A program made the translations under genes and the position numbers. From positions 1-64,000 of the forward strand of contig CABZJV010000001.1 of NCBI GenBank assembly GCA_902526115.1: 64,000 nucleotides of DNA. Reading direction: 5' to 3'. Positions 34,102 through 42,861 of this stretch are shown here, piece by piece (within the stretch, counting starts at the first letter, position 1; every line of letters begins with the position of its first letter). The notes beneath the pieces are model-generated. The model made no database searches. It saw nothing but the letters and a program-made list of their open reading frames with translations, and was not told the origin of the DNA. The DNA comes from an uncultured Pelagibacteraceae bacterium (GTDB taxonomy: Bacteria; Pseudomonadota; Alphaproteobacteria; Pelagibacterales; Pelagibacteraceae).

Positions 34102-34974
34102 ATGAAAAAATATATAATTTTAATTCCTATTTATAATGACAGAGAGTCTTTAACAATATTAATTGAAAAAATTAATGAGGAGCTAAATAGTGTAAACGCC
34201 GAAGTATCAATTTTAGTAATAAATGATGCCTCATCACAACAAATTGTAGATACTTACTCAAATATAGAAAATATCCATTCCCTAGAAATCATAGATATGA
34301 AACAAAATAGAGGACATGCAAGATGTATTGCTTCAGGATTAAAATATATTTACGAAAAAAAAGAATTTGATTTTGTCATCCCTATGGATGGAGACGGAGA
34401 AGATAGACCTGAAGAAATTAAAAACTTTATTGAACTCTCTGAACAAGTAGGCGAACAATCAATTGTGGGAGAGAGAGTCAAGAGGTCAGAGGGGTTATTT
34501 TTTCAAATATGTTACAAGTTACACAAGTTTTTAACTTTAGCGTTCACAGGCCAATCAATCAATTTTGGAAACTTTACTTGTCTATCAAAATCAACAATTG
34601 AAAAATTATTAAAAGAAAAAGCTACTTGGAGTAGCTTTTCTGGTTCATTAAGAAAAGTAGAAAAAGATTTAGTATCTTCACCCTCTGTTAGAGGAACGAG
34701 ATATTTTGGACCCTCACAAATGAGTTTTTTTAGTTTGTTAAAACACTCCCTTGCAATTATTAGTGTTTACAGAAAAACTGTTTTAATTCGCTCTGCTTTA
34801 TTTATTGTTTTTTATATTTTGCTAATCAAAAGTAATGCTTCTGTAATTACCTCTTTGCCTTTAGTTTTGTTACTAATTATGATTTATTCAATTTCTAGTT
34901 TAGCATTAAGAGAAAATATTGACGAATTTAATAATTCTTTAAAAAATATAAACGACATTGAAAAAATAAAATAA
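34102..34974 (+). CDS. GT2 glycosyltransferase, polyprenyl-phosphate sugar synthase-like
   Basis: The N-terminal GT-A domain (ILIPIYNDRESL; VINDASSQ; the metal-binding MDGDGEDRPEEI, i.e. DxD-type) is followed by two C-terminal membrane segments (about residues 230-270). This matches dolichol/undecaprenyl-phosphate mannose or glucose synthase-like proteins such as DPM1/GtrB. It would transfer a sugar from a nucleotide sugar to a polyprenyl phosphate at the inner membrane. It lies 3 bases after the GT39-type gene, making a donor-synthase/transferase pair plausible. Confidence 0.8.
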   Translation: MKKYIILIPIYNDRESLTILIEKINEELNSVNAEVSILVINDASSQQIVDTYSNIENIHSLEIIDMKQNRGHARCIASGLKYIYEKKEFDFVIPMDGDGEDRPEEIKNFIELSEQVGEQSIVGERVKRSEGLFFQICYKLHKFLTLAFTGQSINFGNFTCLSKSTIEKLLKEKATWSSFSGSLRKVEKDLVSSPSVRGTRYFGPSQMSFFSLLKHSLAIISVYRKTVLIRSALFIVFYILLIKSNASVITSLPLVLLLIMIYSISSLALRENIDEFNNSLKNINDIEKIK

Positions 34975-34992
34975 TTTTTTTATAATTTATTC

Positions 34993-36432
34993 ATGAAAAA
35001 CTTTTTTAGAAAAGTTGCATTTGGAATAGGACCAAAAGAAGAAGTACCAACAGACCCTTTAAACTGGGCTCTAAACCAAGTTACTGAAATTCCTAAATTA
35101 TCTTGGCAAGGTAAAATATATTCAGAAAAAGAATTAAGAAATCATTACAAAGAATATGTTTACAATGACAGGAAAGTCTTAAGAAAAAAATATAAAAATG
35201 ATAAGAACTTATATAAAACTTACAAAGACTTATTAAGACATGAAACGGGACAAAAGTTTTGGGAGTCATTAGAAATATCCATTAGACATAACGAAGGAAT
35301 AAATAGTAAAAATCCCGTACTTGCAAAACTTTGGATGTTTTGGGGAAATTTCTTTGCAATTAGTGAAAAAGATTATTTGGCGAATTATTCCACAGGTCCA
35401 TATCAGCGAGAAGTAATTAGACCAAACTTGAATCAAACCTTCGAAAAGATGGTTTATGACGTAACAACTTCCTGGGCGATGATTCATCATTTGGACAATA
35501 GTGAAAGCGCGGGACCCAAGAGTATTACTGCTAGTGACGAGTGGAGAAGAAGAAAAAAAGAGCCTGCTACAATTAATGAAAATCATGCAAGAGAATTATT
35601 AGAACTTCATACTGTCTCTCCTAAAGCTGGTTATACCCAAGAAGATGTTGTTCAGCTTGCATACATCATGACAGGTTGGCAACAAAGATGGAGTAAAACA
35701 AGGTTAGAGACAGGGAATGTATGGTTTAATAGTGAATACCATCAGCCAGGAAAAAAAAATGTTTTAGGAAAAACCTATAAAAAAGGTAAAAAAAGTTTAG
35801 CCTTGGTCATTAAAGATTTAGTAAACCATCCAAATTGTAGAGATTTTGTTGCAGATAGATTATGTAAATATTTAATTACTGATGAGCCTACGAAAGAGAT
35901 GAAACAACCTATTATCGATGCCTTTAAAAAGTATGATGGATTTATCCCAGAAATACACAAAGCAGCAATTAAAGTTGCATTTGAAAATAATAGTAAATTT
36001 AAAAAATTTCAGACACCAGAAAATTGGTTCATTCAAGTTGCTAAAATTGGTGACTTGCAGTGGCCTCCATCAACAGAAATAATGAATTCGTATGAGTTGG
36101 GAACAAAACCTTCAAAAAAACAGAGAACTCCAGAAAAAATTCTAAAAAGAATTGGGCATCATCCTTATAGAGCTAAACAGCCCAATGGTTGGTCAGATCT
36201 TTCAGCTGATTGGATGTCTCCAGAACTATTAATAAGAAGATTGGTTTATGCTGATAGAAGTTATAAATTTTCTAAACCTGAAAATGATAACAATGAGTTT
36301 TACGAGAGTATTATTACTAAGAATTTTGATCAACCAGATAAAATATTAAAATATATCTTTAAAAATATGGTTAATCGAAAAAGTGAGAGAAATGTATTGT
36401 TATTCAATCACCCGGAGTTTTTAAAAGCATGA
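34993..36432 (+). CDS. DUF1800 family protein
   Basis: The 479-residue protein matches the DUF1800 pattern: PLNWALNQV at the N-terminus, MFWGNFFAIS, NENHARELLELHT and YTQEDVVQLAYIMTGW in the middle, and NGWSDLSADWMSPELLIRR near the end. Function is unestablished; members usually pair with a DUF1501 protein, as here with a 4-base overlap. No clear signal peptide is seen, so it may be cytoplasmic or exported by an unrecognised route, possibly together with its Tat-signal partner (inference). Confidence 0.85.
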   Translation: MKNFFRKVAFGIGPKEEVPTDPLNWALNQVTEIPKLSWQGKIYSEKELRNHYKEYVYNDRKVLRKKYKNDKNLYKTYKDLLRHETGQKFWESLEISIRHNEGINSKNPVLAKLWMFWGNFFAISEKDYLANYSTGPYQREVIRPNLNQTFEKMVYDVTTSWAMIHHLDNSESAGPKSITASDEWRRRKKEPATINENHARELLELHTVSPKAGYTQEDVVQLAYIMTGWQQRWSKTRLETGNVWFNSEYHQPGKKNVLGKTYKKGKKSLALVIKDLVNHPNCRDFVADRLCKYLITDEPTKEMKQPIIDAFKKYDGFIPEIHKAAIKVAFENNSKFKKFQTPENWFIQVAKIGDLQWPPSTEIMNSYELGTKPSKKQRTPEKILKRIGHHPYRAKQPNGWSDLSADWMSPELLIRRLVYADRSYKFSKPENDNNEFYESIITKNFDQPDKILKYIFKNMVNRKSERNVLLFNHPEFLKA

Positions 36433-37580
36433 AGATAAATAGAAGAGATTTTTTAAAAACAACAGCCTTAACATCATTGTATTTTGCTGGTTTTGGTGCA
36501 CCAACTTTAGCTAGCAATGGTCCTAAAAAAAATTTAATAGTTATCATGTTACGAGGTGGCATGGATGGCTTATGCGCTATTCCAATCAAAGGAGATAAAA
36601 ACTTTGAAAAACTTAGAAGTAAAATTAATCTTGATCGAACTTTAGCATTAACAACAGATTTTGACTTACACCCAGCACTTAAGACATTTAAAAGACTTTG
36701 GGATGAAAATTTAAGTGCTGCTGTTCACGCAACAAATATTCCATACACAGGAAGATCTCACTTTGATGGCCAAAATCTAATGGAATCAGGAGGGAAGGTA
36801 CCTTACCAAGAAAAAACAGGTTGGCTTGGAAGAGGCATGAAAGTTGCTGGTCTAACAGGAAAAGGTTTGGCTCTTGCTTTACCTATGCCTTTACTAATTA
36901 GAGGGGTGCCTATGAATAATAATTACTTTCCGGTAGGTAAAAGACTCCCTAGCAGATCAACCCTAAGTCTCATTGAACAAGCCTACAAAGAACATGATGA
37001 AAAATTATTAGGTGAAAATTTAAAAATAATTATGAGTCGGGGTTTAAATAACACTTCAAGTGACGACAGTTGGGTTCTTGCAAGTAACGCAGGTGTAGAA
37101 TTATCAAAACCTAATGGACCAAGAGTGGCAGTTTTCGAAGTAGACGGATTTGATACTCATGCTGCACAAGGAGCAACAAATGGAGCGCATGCAGATTGTC
37201 TTTCTGACTATGACAGGATAGTAAATGGTTTAAAACAATCGATGTCGAAAGAAGCATTTAATAATTCACTGATTGTAACATTAACTGAATTTGGCAGAAC
37301 CATTAAACAAAATAGTAGTAATGGTACTGAACATGGCTATGGTTCAGCTATTTTAATGGCAGGTGGATTAGTTAAAAAAGCCCAAGTTCATACTGATTGG
37401 CCAGGATTAAAGAAAAAAGAATTATTTGAAGGAAGAGATTTAAATTCAACTATTGATGCTAGATCAATTTATGCATCAGCAATGTCCACTGTATTTGATA
37501 TAGATTTTAAACGTATTCAAAAAGATGTTTTTTGGGGAGAAAATTTACAAAATTTATCAGATAAATTATTTAAAATTTAA
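36429..37580 (+). CDS. DUF1501 family protein with Tat signal
   Basis: The N-terminus has a twin-arginine export signal (NRRDFLKTTALTSLYFAG), pointing to export in folded form, probably with a bound metal. The body carries DUF1501 motifs resembling alkaline-phosphatase/sulfatase-fold proteins: VIMLRGGMDGL early, TGRSHFDGQNLMESG, FDTHAAQGAT and VTLTEFGRTIKQNSSNGTEHGYG. These would supply metal ligands, but no enzymatic activity is established for the family. It overlaps the DUF1800 gene by 4 bases (ATGA), indicating tight coupling. Confidence 0.87.
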   Translation: MKINRRDFLKTTALTSLYFAGFGAPTLASNGPKKNLIVIMLRGGMDGLCAIPIKGDKNFEKLRSKINLDRTLALTTDFDLHPALKTFKRLWDENLSAAVHATNIPYTGRSHFDGQNLMESGGKVPYQEKTGWLGRGMKVAGLTGKGLALALPMPLLIRGVPMNNNYFPVGKRLPSRSTLSLIEQAYKEHDEKLLGENLKIIMSRGLNNTSSDDSWVLASNAGVELSKPNGPRVAVFEVDGFDTHAAQGATNGAHADCLSDYDRIVNGLKQSMSKEAFNNSLIVTLTEFGRTIKQNSSNGTEHGYGSAILMAGGLVKKAQVHTDWPGLKKKELFEGRDLNSTIDARSIYASAMSTVFDIDFKRIQKDVFWGENLQNLSDKLFKI

Positions 37581-37595
37581 TTTTTATATAGATTA

Positions 37596-38954
37596 ATGAA
37601 AATATTTTTCTTAATTTTTTTTTTAATTACACTATCAAGTATTTTTGCTAGTAATGCAGAAAGTTCATCAAAGTATGATGGAGCTTATACATATACTCAT
37701 TTTTGTAAAGGTGATAATAATTCAAAATTTGATGGAAGCCAATTCATTATAAAAAATGGAATAATTTCAAATGATAGAGGTGGTGGAGGTAGATGGGTTA
37801 TAAAAAAAGAATTTAAAGTTGATGACGAAGGAAAGATAAAATTTAAAGGAATTAGGAAAGATAGAAAATACACAGTCAAAGGGAAATTAATAATTGAAGG
37901 GGGAAATATAACCGGAAAACTTTCAGCAAAAAGACACCCAAAGAGTTCAGGAGGAAGTTACAAAAAATGTGAGATGGTATTTAAAAGAGTAGGAAATGTA
38001 CCTGAAAAAATCTCTTTTGAAGACAGCAGGGAAATTGTTGAAATTAATATTTTATCAAAAAATACAAATGATGACATTACTTTATTAAATAATGATGGAA
38101 AAGATCAAGAGGTTAGAGTTGAGCTTAGAAATCTTGACTCAATTTCAAATGGTTTAATTATTATTGTACCTTCAAGCACACCAAATATGGAAGATGAGCT
38201 TTATTATGAAAAACAAGTCAGTGGATTTAAATATGCTACAGCAATAGTTTATGGAGCTGAACCAAGATATCAAAAAAAGTTTACTGGATCATATACAAGT
38301 TCAATGATTTTATATGATGCTATATCTACAATTAATAAAATTTCTGAAAAATTCAGTAAACCTAAAGAAGTTATTATCATGGGATCATCTACTGGGTCTT
38401 TAGCTGTTTTTAAATCAGGCTGGCAGGATTTAAGAGATAAATATCCAGCTTTGAAATTAATAACAATGGGTTTTATGATTAATGCAGCTTGCCCAGACCA
38501 GTCGGATGCAAAGTATAATGATAATATTCAAATATATGCAATTAATGGTAAGCAAGATGAGTCAACACCACCATGGACATGTAAAAATCTAAAAAACTCA
38601 TCGAATAATCCCAATCTACATCTTTTAACCTATTCTGGAGGTCATCACTTTGAGAGTGCAATGTATCCACCGTCTAAATATGACATGAATAGTATGCATG
38701 CACTTCCAACTTGTTCTCTGAATTACAAAGCTAATCTGCATCAGATTATTAAAAGAAGAGATGGTTCTCTCGAATGGGATGGTGAAAAAAAAGGTTATAA
38801 AAAGAAACAAAAAAAATGGTTCAATAAAAATTGTATAGATAAAGGCACTTTGCAGGGTTATGAAGAATATGGTGCGAAAAATTTTTGGGCAGATGTCAAA
38901 TCAATCATAGTTGAAAAAAAAGATTTAAAATCCCTAAAAGGCTATACTAATTAA
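37596..38954 (+). CDS. Exported two-domain protein with serine-hydrolase motif
   Basis: A signal peptide (about residues 1-21, ending SNA) precedes a 100-residue, glycine- and lysine-rich, probably beta domain (DGAYTYTHFCKG up to KKCEMVFKRV). The C-terminal 300 residues have the outline of an alpha/beta hydrolase: strand IIIVPSS, nucleophile elbow IIMGSSTGS, an Asp in INGKQDEST and a His in YSGGHHFES. The expected Ser-Asp-His order is present. Several cysteines suggest disulfides. The family was not recognised; hydrolase activity is inference. It sits 15 bases after the DUF1501 gene. Confidence 0.7.
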   Translation: MKIFFLIFFLITLSSIFASNAESSSKYDGAYTYTHFCKGDNNSKFDGSQFIIKNGIISNDRGGGGRWVIKKEFKVDDEGKIKFKGIRKDRKYTVKGKLIIEGGNITGKLSAKRHPKSSGGSYKKCEMVFKRVGNVPEKISFEDSREIVEINILSKNTNDDITLLNNDGKDQEVRVELRNLDSISNGLIIIVPSSTPNMEDELYYEKQVSGFKYATAIVYGAEPRYQKKFTGSYTSSMILYDAISTINKISEKFSKPKEVIIMGSSTGSLAVFKSGWQDLRDKYPALKLITMGFMINAACPDQSDAKYNDNIQIYAINGKQDESTPPWTCKNLKNSSNNPNLHLLTYSGGHHFESAMYPPSKYDMNSMHALPTCSLNYKANLHQIIKRRDGSLEWDGEKKGYKKKQKKWFNKNCIDKGTLQGYEEYGAKNFWADVKSIIVEKKDLKSLKGYTN

Positions 38955-38966
38955 GATCTAAAAAAC

Positions 38967-40154
38967 ATGAGAAAGATTTTATTTATATTATTTTTTTATT
39001 TGTTTTATTATCAAACTTCCCATGCTAATCAGTTGAGTAAGAATGTATTTGTTCCAAATAATATTTTACAAACTTACAATTCTTTGAGTAAAGAACATAA
39101 AATTAAAAATTGTGAATTTGAAAAATATAGGCCACGTTTTGATATAATTGATAAAGATCTACCTCAAAGAATTAAAGGATTTAATTCTCGTATGGATAAT
39201 ATTGATGAAGTTGAAGGCGGACATTTTGAGGATGTTTTTCAACAATTTACTAAAGCAACTATTTTTATGTCAGCTACAGATGATCAAATATTAAAAGAAA
39301 GGCTTTTTGATAAATTATTTATATGGGCTTCGAATGATGCATTGACTAAAACCAAACCATGTTATTCTAGTGATAAACAAAAAAATCTTAAATCAAAAGA
39401 TTGCAAAAGTATGTGGAAAGATAAAGATGGACAAGATCTAGCAATTAAATTTGACGATGCTAGTACACTATTAACAATATTGAATTTAAATTATATTTAC
39501 GATTTTTATTTTAAAGGATTCAAAATTGAAGATAATAGACATAAAATTGTAAATAAATGGTTTAAAAGTTTTTACAAAAGAATACCCAATCAATCAATTA
39601 ATGATTTCTATGGTCATCAAGGTGGTTGGTCATTTCCAAATATATTTATAAAACACTCGGAACAAAAAAAATATAAAAATAACATAAAAAAAGTATTAAA
39701 AGGAATGAATAAAGAACTTTTAAAAGACGGAAGTTTTAAAGATAGAACAACTCGTGGAAACAGAGCTCTTCATTATCATAATCAATCATTAGCAGAGCTA
39801 TTTTTAGTTATTGAAATGGCGTATGCAGCAAATTTAGATCTACCTAAAAATATGGAAAAAAAATTATTAAAAGCTGTTAAAATATTTCACGCTGGTTATC
39901 TGGATCCTATGTCAATAGAGCCCTGGGCAAAAAAAAAATATAACTCTCAACCATCTAATGGTAACCAAGTATTCAGAAAAATAAATAGGATAGGGTATGC
40001 ATCTGGATGGTTCCATATTTTTCAAGTAAGATATCCTAATCATGAAATTTCAAATTGGTTTAAGAATGTATTGGTAGATAGCTCAAGTTTAAAAAATGGT
40101 TTACAAATTGGAATAGGAATAGGTTGCATTTACAATGCTGTGGCAAACAATTGA
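38967..40154 (+). CDS. Exported alginate-lyase-like (alpha-toroid) protein
   Basis: This 395-residue protein has a signal peptide (about residues 1-20, ending SHA). The helical body, with RGNRALHYHNQSLAELFLVIEMAYAAN written in short pieces as RALHYHNQSL and LVIEMAYA, resembles the catalytic helices of the alginate_lyase / (alpha/alpha) toroid superfamily, and the FYGHQGGWSF motif could carry another catalytic histidine. These enzymes cleave uronate polysaccharides in the periplasm. Similarity is judged from pattern only. It is the last gene of the exported-protein operon and convergent with umuC. Confidence 0.5.
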   Translation: MRKILFILFFYLFYYQTSHANQLSKNVFVPNNILQTYNSLSKEHKIKNCEFEKYRPRFDIIDKDLPQRIKGFNSRMDNIDEVEGGHFEDVFQQFTKATIFMSATDDQILKERLFDKLFIWASNDALTKTKPCYSSDKQKNLKSKDCKSMWKDKDGQDLAIKFDDASTLLTILNLNYIYDFYFKGFKIEDNRHKIVNKWFKSFYKRIPNQSINDFYGHQGGWSFPNIFIKHSEQKKYKNNIKKVLKGMNKELLKDGSFKDRTTRGNRALHYHNQSLAELFLVIEMAYAANLDLPKNMEKKLLKAVKIFHAGYLDPMSIEPWAKKKYNSQPSNGNQVFRKINRIGYASGWFHIFQVRYPNHEISNWFKNVLVDSSSLKNGLQIGIGIGCIYNAVANN

Positions 40155-40184
40155 AAATATTAAGATTATTTTAGTGTTTTTAAG

Positions 40185-41462
40185 CTAAGCTCTAATCGTT
40201 GGTAAACAATAAAAATCGGCTGTATCAATTTTAGAAGAATATTGTCTTCTCATGTTCCATTTTTTATGAACACCAGCGCTTGCAACACTTAAAGTAGATC
40301 TTCCATATCGATGATTAGTGTTATCAATTGATCTCATCAAGCTATTTATTTTTTCATCTTTTTTAGATGTAAATAAATTTGTTTTATCACTAGCATTAGA
40401 TAATCCTGTTAGCATTACCCCTGCTTTTTGATAACGGTAACCGTTTTTAAATATACTTTCCAAGATTGAAACTGCTGTTTTAACTATTTCAATACTATTG
40501 TTTGTTGAAATTGGAAAATCTACTGTCTTTGCATTTGAATAATAGCCAAAGTTTCTCTGAAATGGACTAGTTCTAACAAATACAGTAATTGCTTTTGTAA
40601 CCAAAGACTCTGATCTAATTTTTTCAGATGCGTTTAAACAATAATTTGCAACTGCTTCTTTTAATTCTTGGAATGTTTCAATTCTTTTTCCAAATGATCT
40701 AGATACGACACAACTTTTTCTTTTTGTTGTGGTTGTCTCTAAATCAATGCAGGGCACTCCTCTAAGCTCCATTGCTGTTCTTGAACTTAGAACATTTGAA
40801 GATTTTTTGATCCAGGTGTTAGATTTATTTTTTAATTGTTTAGCATTATAAATTCCGTGTTTTTGATAAAACTTAGTTAGTTGTCTGCCAACACCCCACA
40901 CATCATTAATTTCAACTTTCTCTAAAATAGGATCTAAATTTTCTATTCCAATTAAGCTAGTAACTCCAGATTGCTTTTTCTTTGCGATATGATTTGCAAC
41001 TTTACTTAAAGTTTTTGTTTTGGCAATTCCAATACTAGTTGGAATACCTGTCCATTGTAAAACAGTTTCTCTAATTTCTTTTCCAACTTTTTCTATATCT
41101 TGATCAGGGAAATTTGACAAATCTAAAAAAGCTTCATCAATCGAATATACTTCTATTTCTGAATTAAATCTTTTAAGAGTTCGCATTACCCTTCTAGATA
41201 AATCCCCGTACAAAGAATAATTTGAGGAAAAAACTTCAACTTTATTTTTGATAATAATATCTTTTCCTTTGAAGTAGGGCTCACCCATTTTAATTCCTAA
41301 AGCTTTTGCCTCATTAGATCTTGAAATGATACAACCATCATTATTAGACAGAACAACAACAGGTTTTCGTCTTATTTTAGGATTGAACAATCTTTCACAG
41401 GAAACATAAAAAGAATTACAATCAACTAATGCTATTTTTTTAGTACGTAGAATGGATGACAT
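40185..41462 (-). CDS. umuC: Y-family DNA polymerase V subunit UmuC
   Basis: This translesion polymerase has the N-terminal ALVDCNSFYVSCERLFNP motif (metal Asp and steric-gate region), SNNDGCIISRSNEAKALGI, the catalytic YSIDEAFLDLS, the HhH region after GIGIAKTKT-like sequence (TSIGIAKTKTLSKVAN), a little-finger domain, and the UmuC C-terminal WNMRRQYSS. With 425 residues it is complete. It follows umuD with a 23-base overlap, a normal umuDC operon, and would bypass lesions after RecA-dependent UmuD cleavage. Confidence 0.94.
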   Translation of the reverse strand: MSSILRTKKIALVDCNSFYVSCERLFNPKIRRKPVVVLSNNDGCIISRSNEAKALGIKMGEPYFKGKDIIIKNKVEVFSSNYSLYGDLSRRVMRTLKRFNSEIEVYSIDEAFLDLSNFPDQDIEKVGKEIRETVLQWTGIPTSIGIAKTKTLSKVANHIAKKKQSGVTSLIGIENLDPILEKVEINDVWGVGRQLTKFYQKHGIYNAKQLKNKSNTWIKKSSNVLSSRTAMELRGVPCIDLETTTTKRKSCVVSRSFGKRIETFQELKEAVANYCLNASEKIRSESLVTKAITVFVRTSPFQRNFGYYSNAKTVDFPISTNNSIEIVKTAVSILESIFKNGYRYQKAGVMLTGLSNASDKTNLFTSKKDEKINSLMRSIDNTNHRYGRSTLSVASAGVHKKWNMRRQYSSKIDTADFYCLPTIRA

Positions 41463-41835
41463 AAGTAACTACTCCCCAAATAAAAATATCTTGCTCTTCA
41501 TTAATTAAAATTCTGTCAGCAAATTCTTTAGATCCAGAGGTTAAAAATTTTTTATCTCGCTCTTGAACTAAAGTTTTTACTACTAACTCATCATGAACAT
41601 TTGCAATCACTGTTGAAAAGTTTTTTGGCTTTAAACTTTTATCAACTACCAATAAATCTCCGTCATTAATTCCAACATCGACCATGGATTTACCCTGAAC
41701 TCTGATGATGAAAGTAGCTGGAACATTTCTTATTAAATGCATGTTCAGATCGATATCTTCTTCGATATAATCAGTAGCAGGGGAAGGAAAACCAGCGCCT
41801 GCTTTATGTAAATAATAAGGGATTGTTAGCTTCAT
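41440..41835 (-). CDS. umuD: S24 peptidase UmuD
   Basis: UmuD self-cleaves with RecA filament to form the UmuD' accessory of polymerase V. The cleavage-site region AGAGFPSPATDYIEEDIDLN, the catalytic serine in VQGKSMVDVGINDGD and the catalytic lysine in DELVVKTL are all present. An upstream ATG at 41865 is possible, but the ATG at 41835 gives a 131-residue protein beginning MKLTIPYYL, closer to the usual length. It heads the umuDC operon; a cluster of GAAT/GAAC repeats lies 70-100 bases upstream. Confidence 0.92.
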   Translation of the reverse strand: MKLTIPYYLHKAGAGFPSPATDYIEEDIDLNMHLIRNVPATFIIRVQGKSMVDVGINDGDLLVVDKSLKPKNFSTVIANVHDELVVKTLVQERDKKFLTSGSKEFADRILINEEQDIFIWGVVTYVIHSTY

Positions 41836-41907
41836 GTTCTTGTTTTGTTCTAATTTATAGACCATTTATACAATACACTCAAGGGGTTGTATTTTGAGTC
41901 TGTAACT

Positions 41908-41934
41908 GAATCAAAAGTGAATCAAAAGGTGAAC
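41908..41934 (-). promoter_or_regulatory. Candidate SOS (LexA-type) operator for umuDC
   Basis: On the plus strand GAAT (41908), GAAT (41919) and GAAC (41931) are spaced 11 and 12 bases apart. The alphaproteobacterial LexA box is GTTC-N7-GTTC, i.e. GAAC-N7-GAAC on the other strand; the first two copies give GAAT-N7-GAAT with the right spacing and three of four bases per half. The cluster lies in the 135-base spacer between umuD and the divergent GFA gene. Assignment as LexA site is inference. Confidence 0.45.
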
Positions 41935-42000
41935 ATCTAAACTACATTTTGTATGCTTGTGGATAACTTCAACCAGAGATAGTTTAAAGCAAACAATAAA

Positions 42001-42480
42001 ATGAAAAATAAATCTTTAGAGGGTGGATGTATCTGCGGTCAAGTTAGATACAAACTTACTGAGAAACCTTTATTTACTCAAGCCTGCCATTGTAAAGATT
42101 GCAAAATTTTAACTGGATCTTCTTACGTTATAAACAGTAGTGTTTTAGAAAATACTTTATTAGTTGAGGGTAATGTTTCTTCTTCGGTTGAGCTAAAAGG
42201 AGGAAGCGGCAAACCTAACACAGTATATTTCTGTGAAAAATGTGGGACCTATTTATATACCGACTATACTTCAGCAATTGGTAGACTGAATGTTAGAACT
42301 AAAACTTTAGATGAAGCAAAAGAATTTCCTCCACAAGTTCATATTTTTGTAAAAGATAAAGATACGTGGTTGAACTTAAAAGATAATGTTATTTGCTTTG
42401 AAAAAATGTATGATCCAAAGATAACTTGGCCAAAAGAAAGTTTAAACAGATATCGTGAGTACATAAATAATAAATCATAG
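42001..42480 (+). CDS. GFA family (CENP-V/GFA domain) protein
   Basis: This 159-residue zinc protein of the family named for glutathione-dependent formaldehyde-activating enzyme has ligands in GGCICGQVRY (C-x-C), ACHCKDCKILTG (C-x2-C) and YFCEKCGTYLY (C-x2-C). Most members have unknown substrates; true formaldehyde activation is proven for few. It is first of three consecutive GFA genes and 11 bases upstream of the second. It diverges from umuD across a 135-base spacer (166 bases to the chosen umuD start). Confidence 0.88.
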   Translation: MKNKSLEGGCICGQVRYKLTEKPLFTQACHCKDCKILTGSSYVINSSVLENTLLVEGNVSSSVELKGGSGKPNTVYFCEKCGTYLYTDYTSAIGRLNVRTKTLDEAKEFPPQVHIFVKDKDTWLNLKDNVICFEKMYDPKITWPKESLNRYREYINNKS

Positions 42481-42491
42481 AAAATTTCTTA

Positions 42492-42860
42492 ATGAAAATA
42501 TTAAAATGCCATTGTGGTGAAGTTGAAATTCAAGTTGATCTTAAAAAAGAAATAGATCAACTAAAAAGATGTAATTGTTCAATGTGCAAAAGAAAAGGAA
42601 TAATGGTTACAACTGTTAATAAACAAGATCTAAAAATTATTAAAGGAGCAAAAAAAATTAAAACTTACCAATTTAAAACCAATGTTGCTAAACACCATTT
42701 TTGTTCAGAGTGTGGAATTCATACCCATAATCTTAGAAGAGCAGATCCTAATACATATGGTATTAATGTAGGATGTATTGACGAAATCAAACCAAATGAA
42801 TTTTTTAAAATGAAGACCTTTGTTAGTGATGGTCAAAATCATATAAAAGATAGGAGTTAA
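42492..42860 (+). CDS. GFA family protein, second of three
   Basis: A 122-residue GFA-domain protein, with zinc ligands in KCHCGEVEI, RCNCSMCKRKG and HFCSECGIHTHN. It is clearly a close paralogue of the next gene: both share RCNCSxC, a YxxxTxVAxHxFCSxCGIxTH stretch and a NVGCIDEI motif. It is shorter than and only distantly like the first GFA gene. The function is unknown; glutathione adduct or aldehyde chemistry is only suggested by the family name. Confidence 0.87.
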   Translation: MKILKCHCGEVEIQVDLKKEIDQLKRCNCSMCKRKGIMVTTVNKQDLKIIKGAKKIKTYQFKTNVAKHHFCSECGIHTHNLRRADPNTYGINVGCIDEIKPNEFFKMKTFVSDGQNHIKDRS

Positions 42861-42861
42861 A

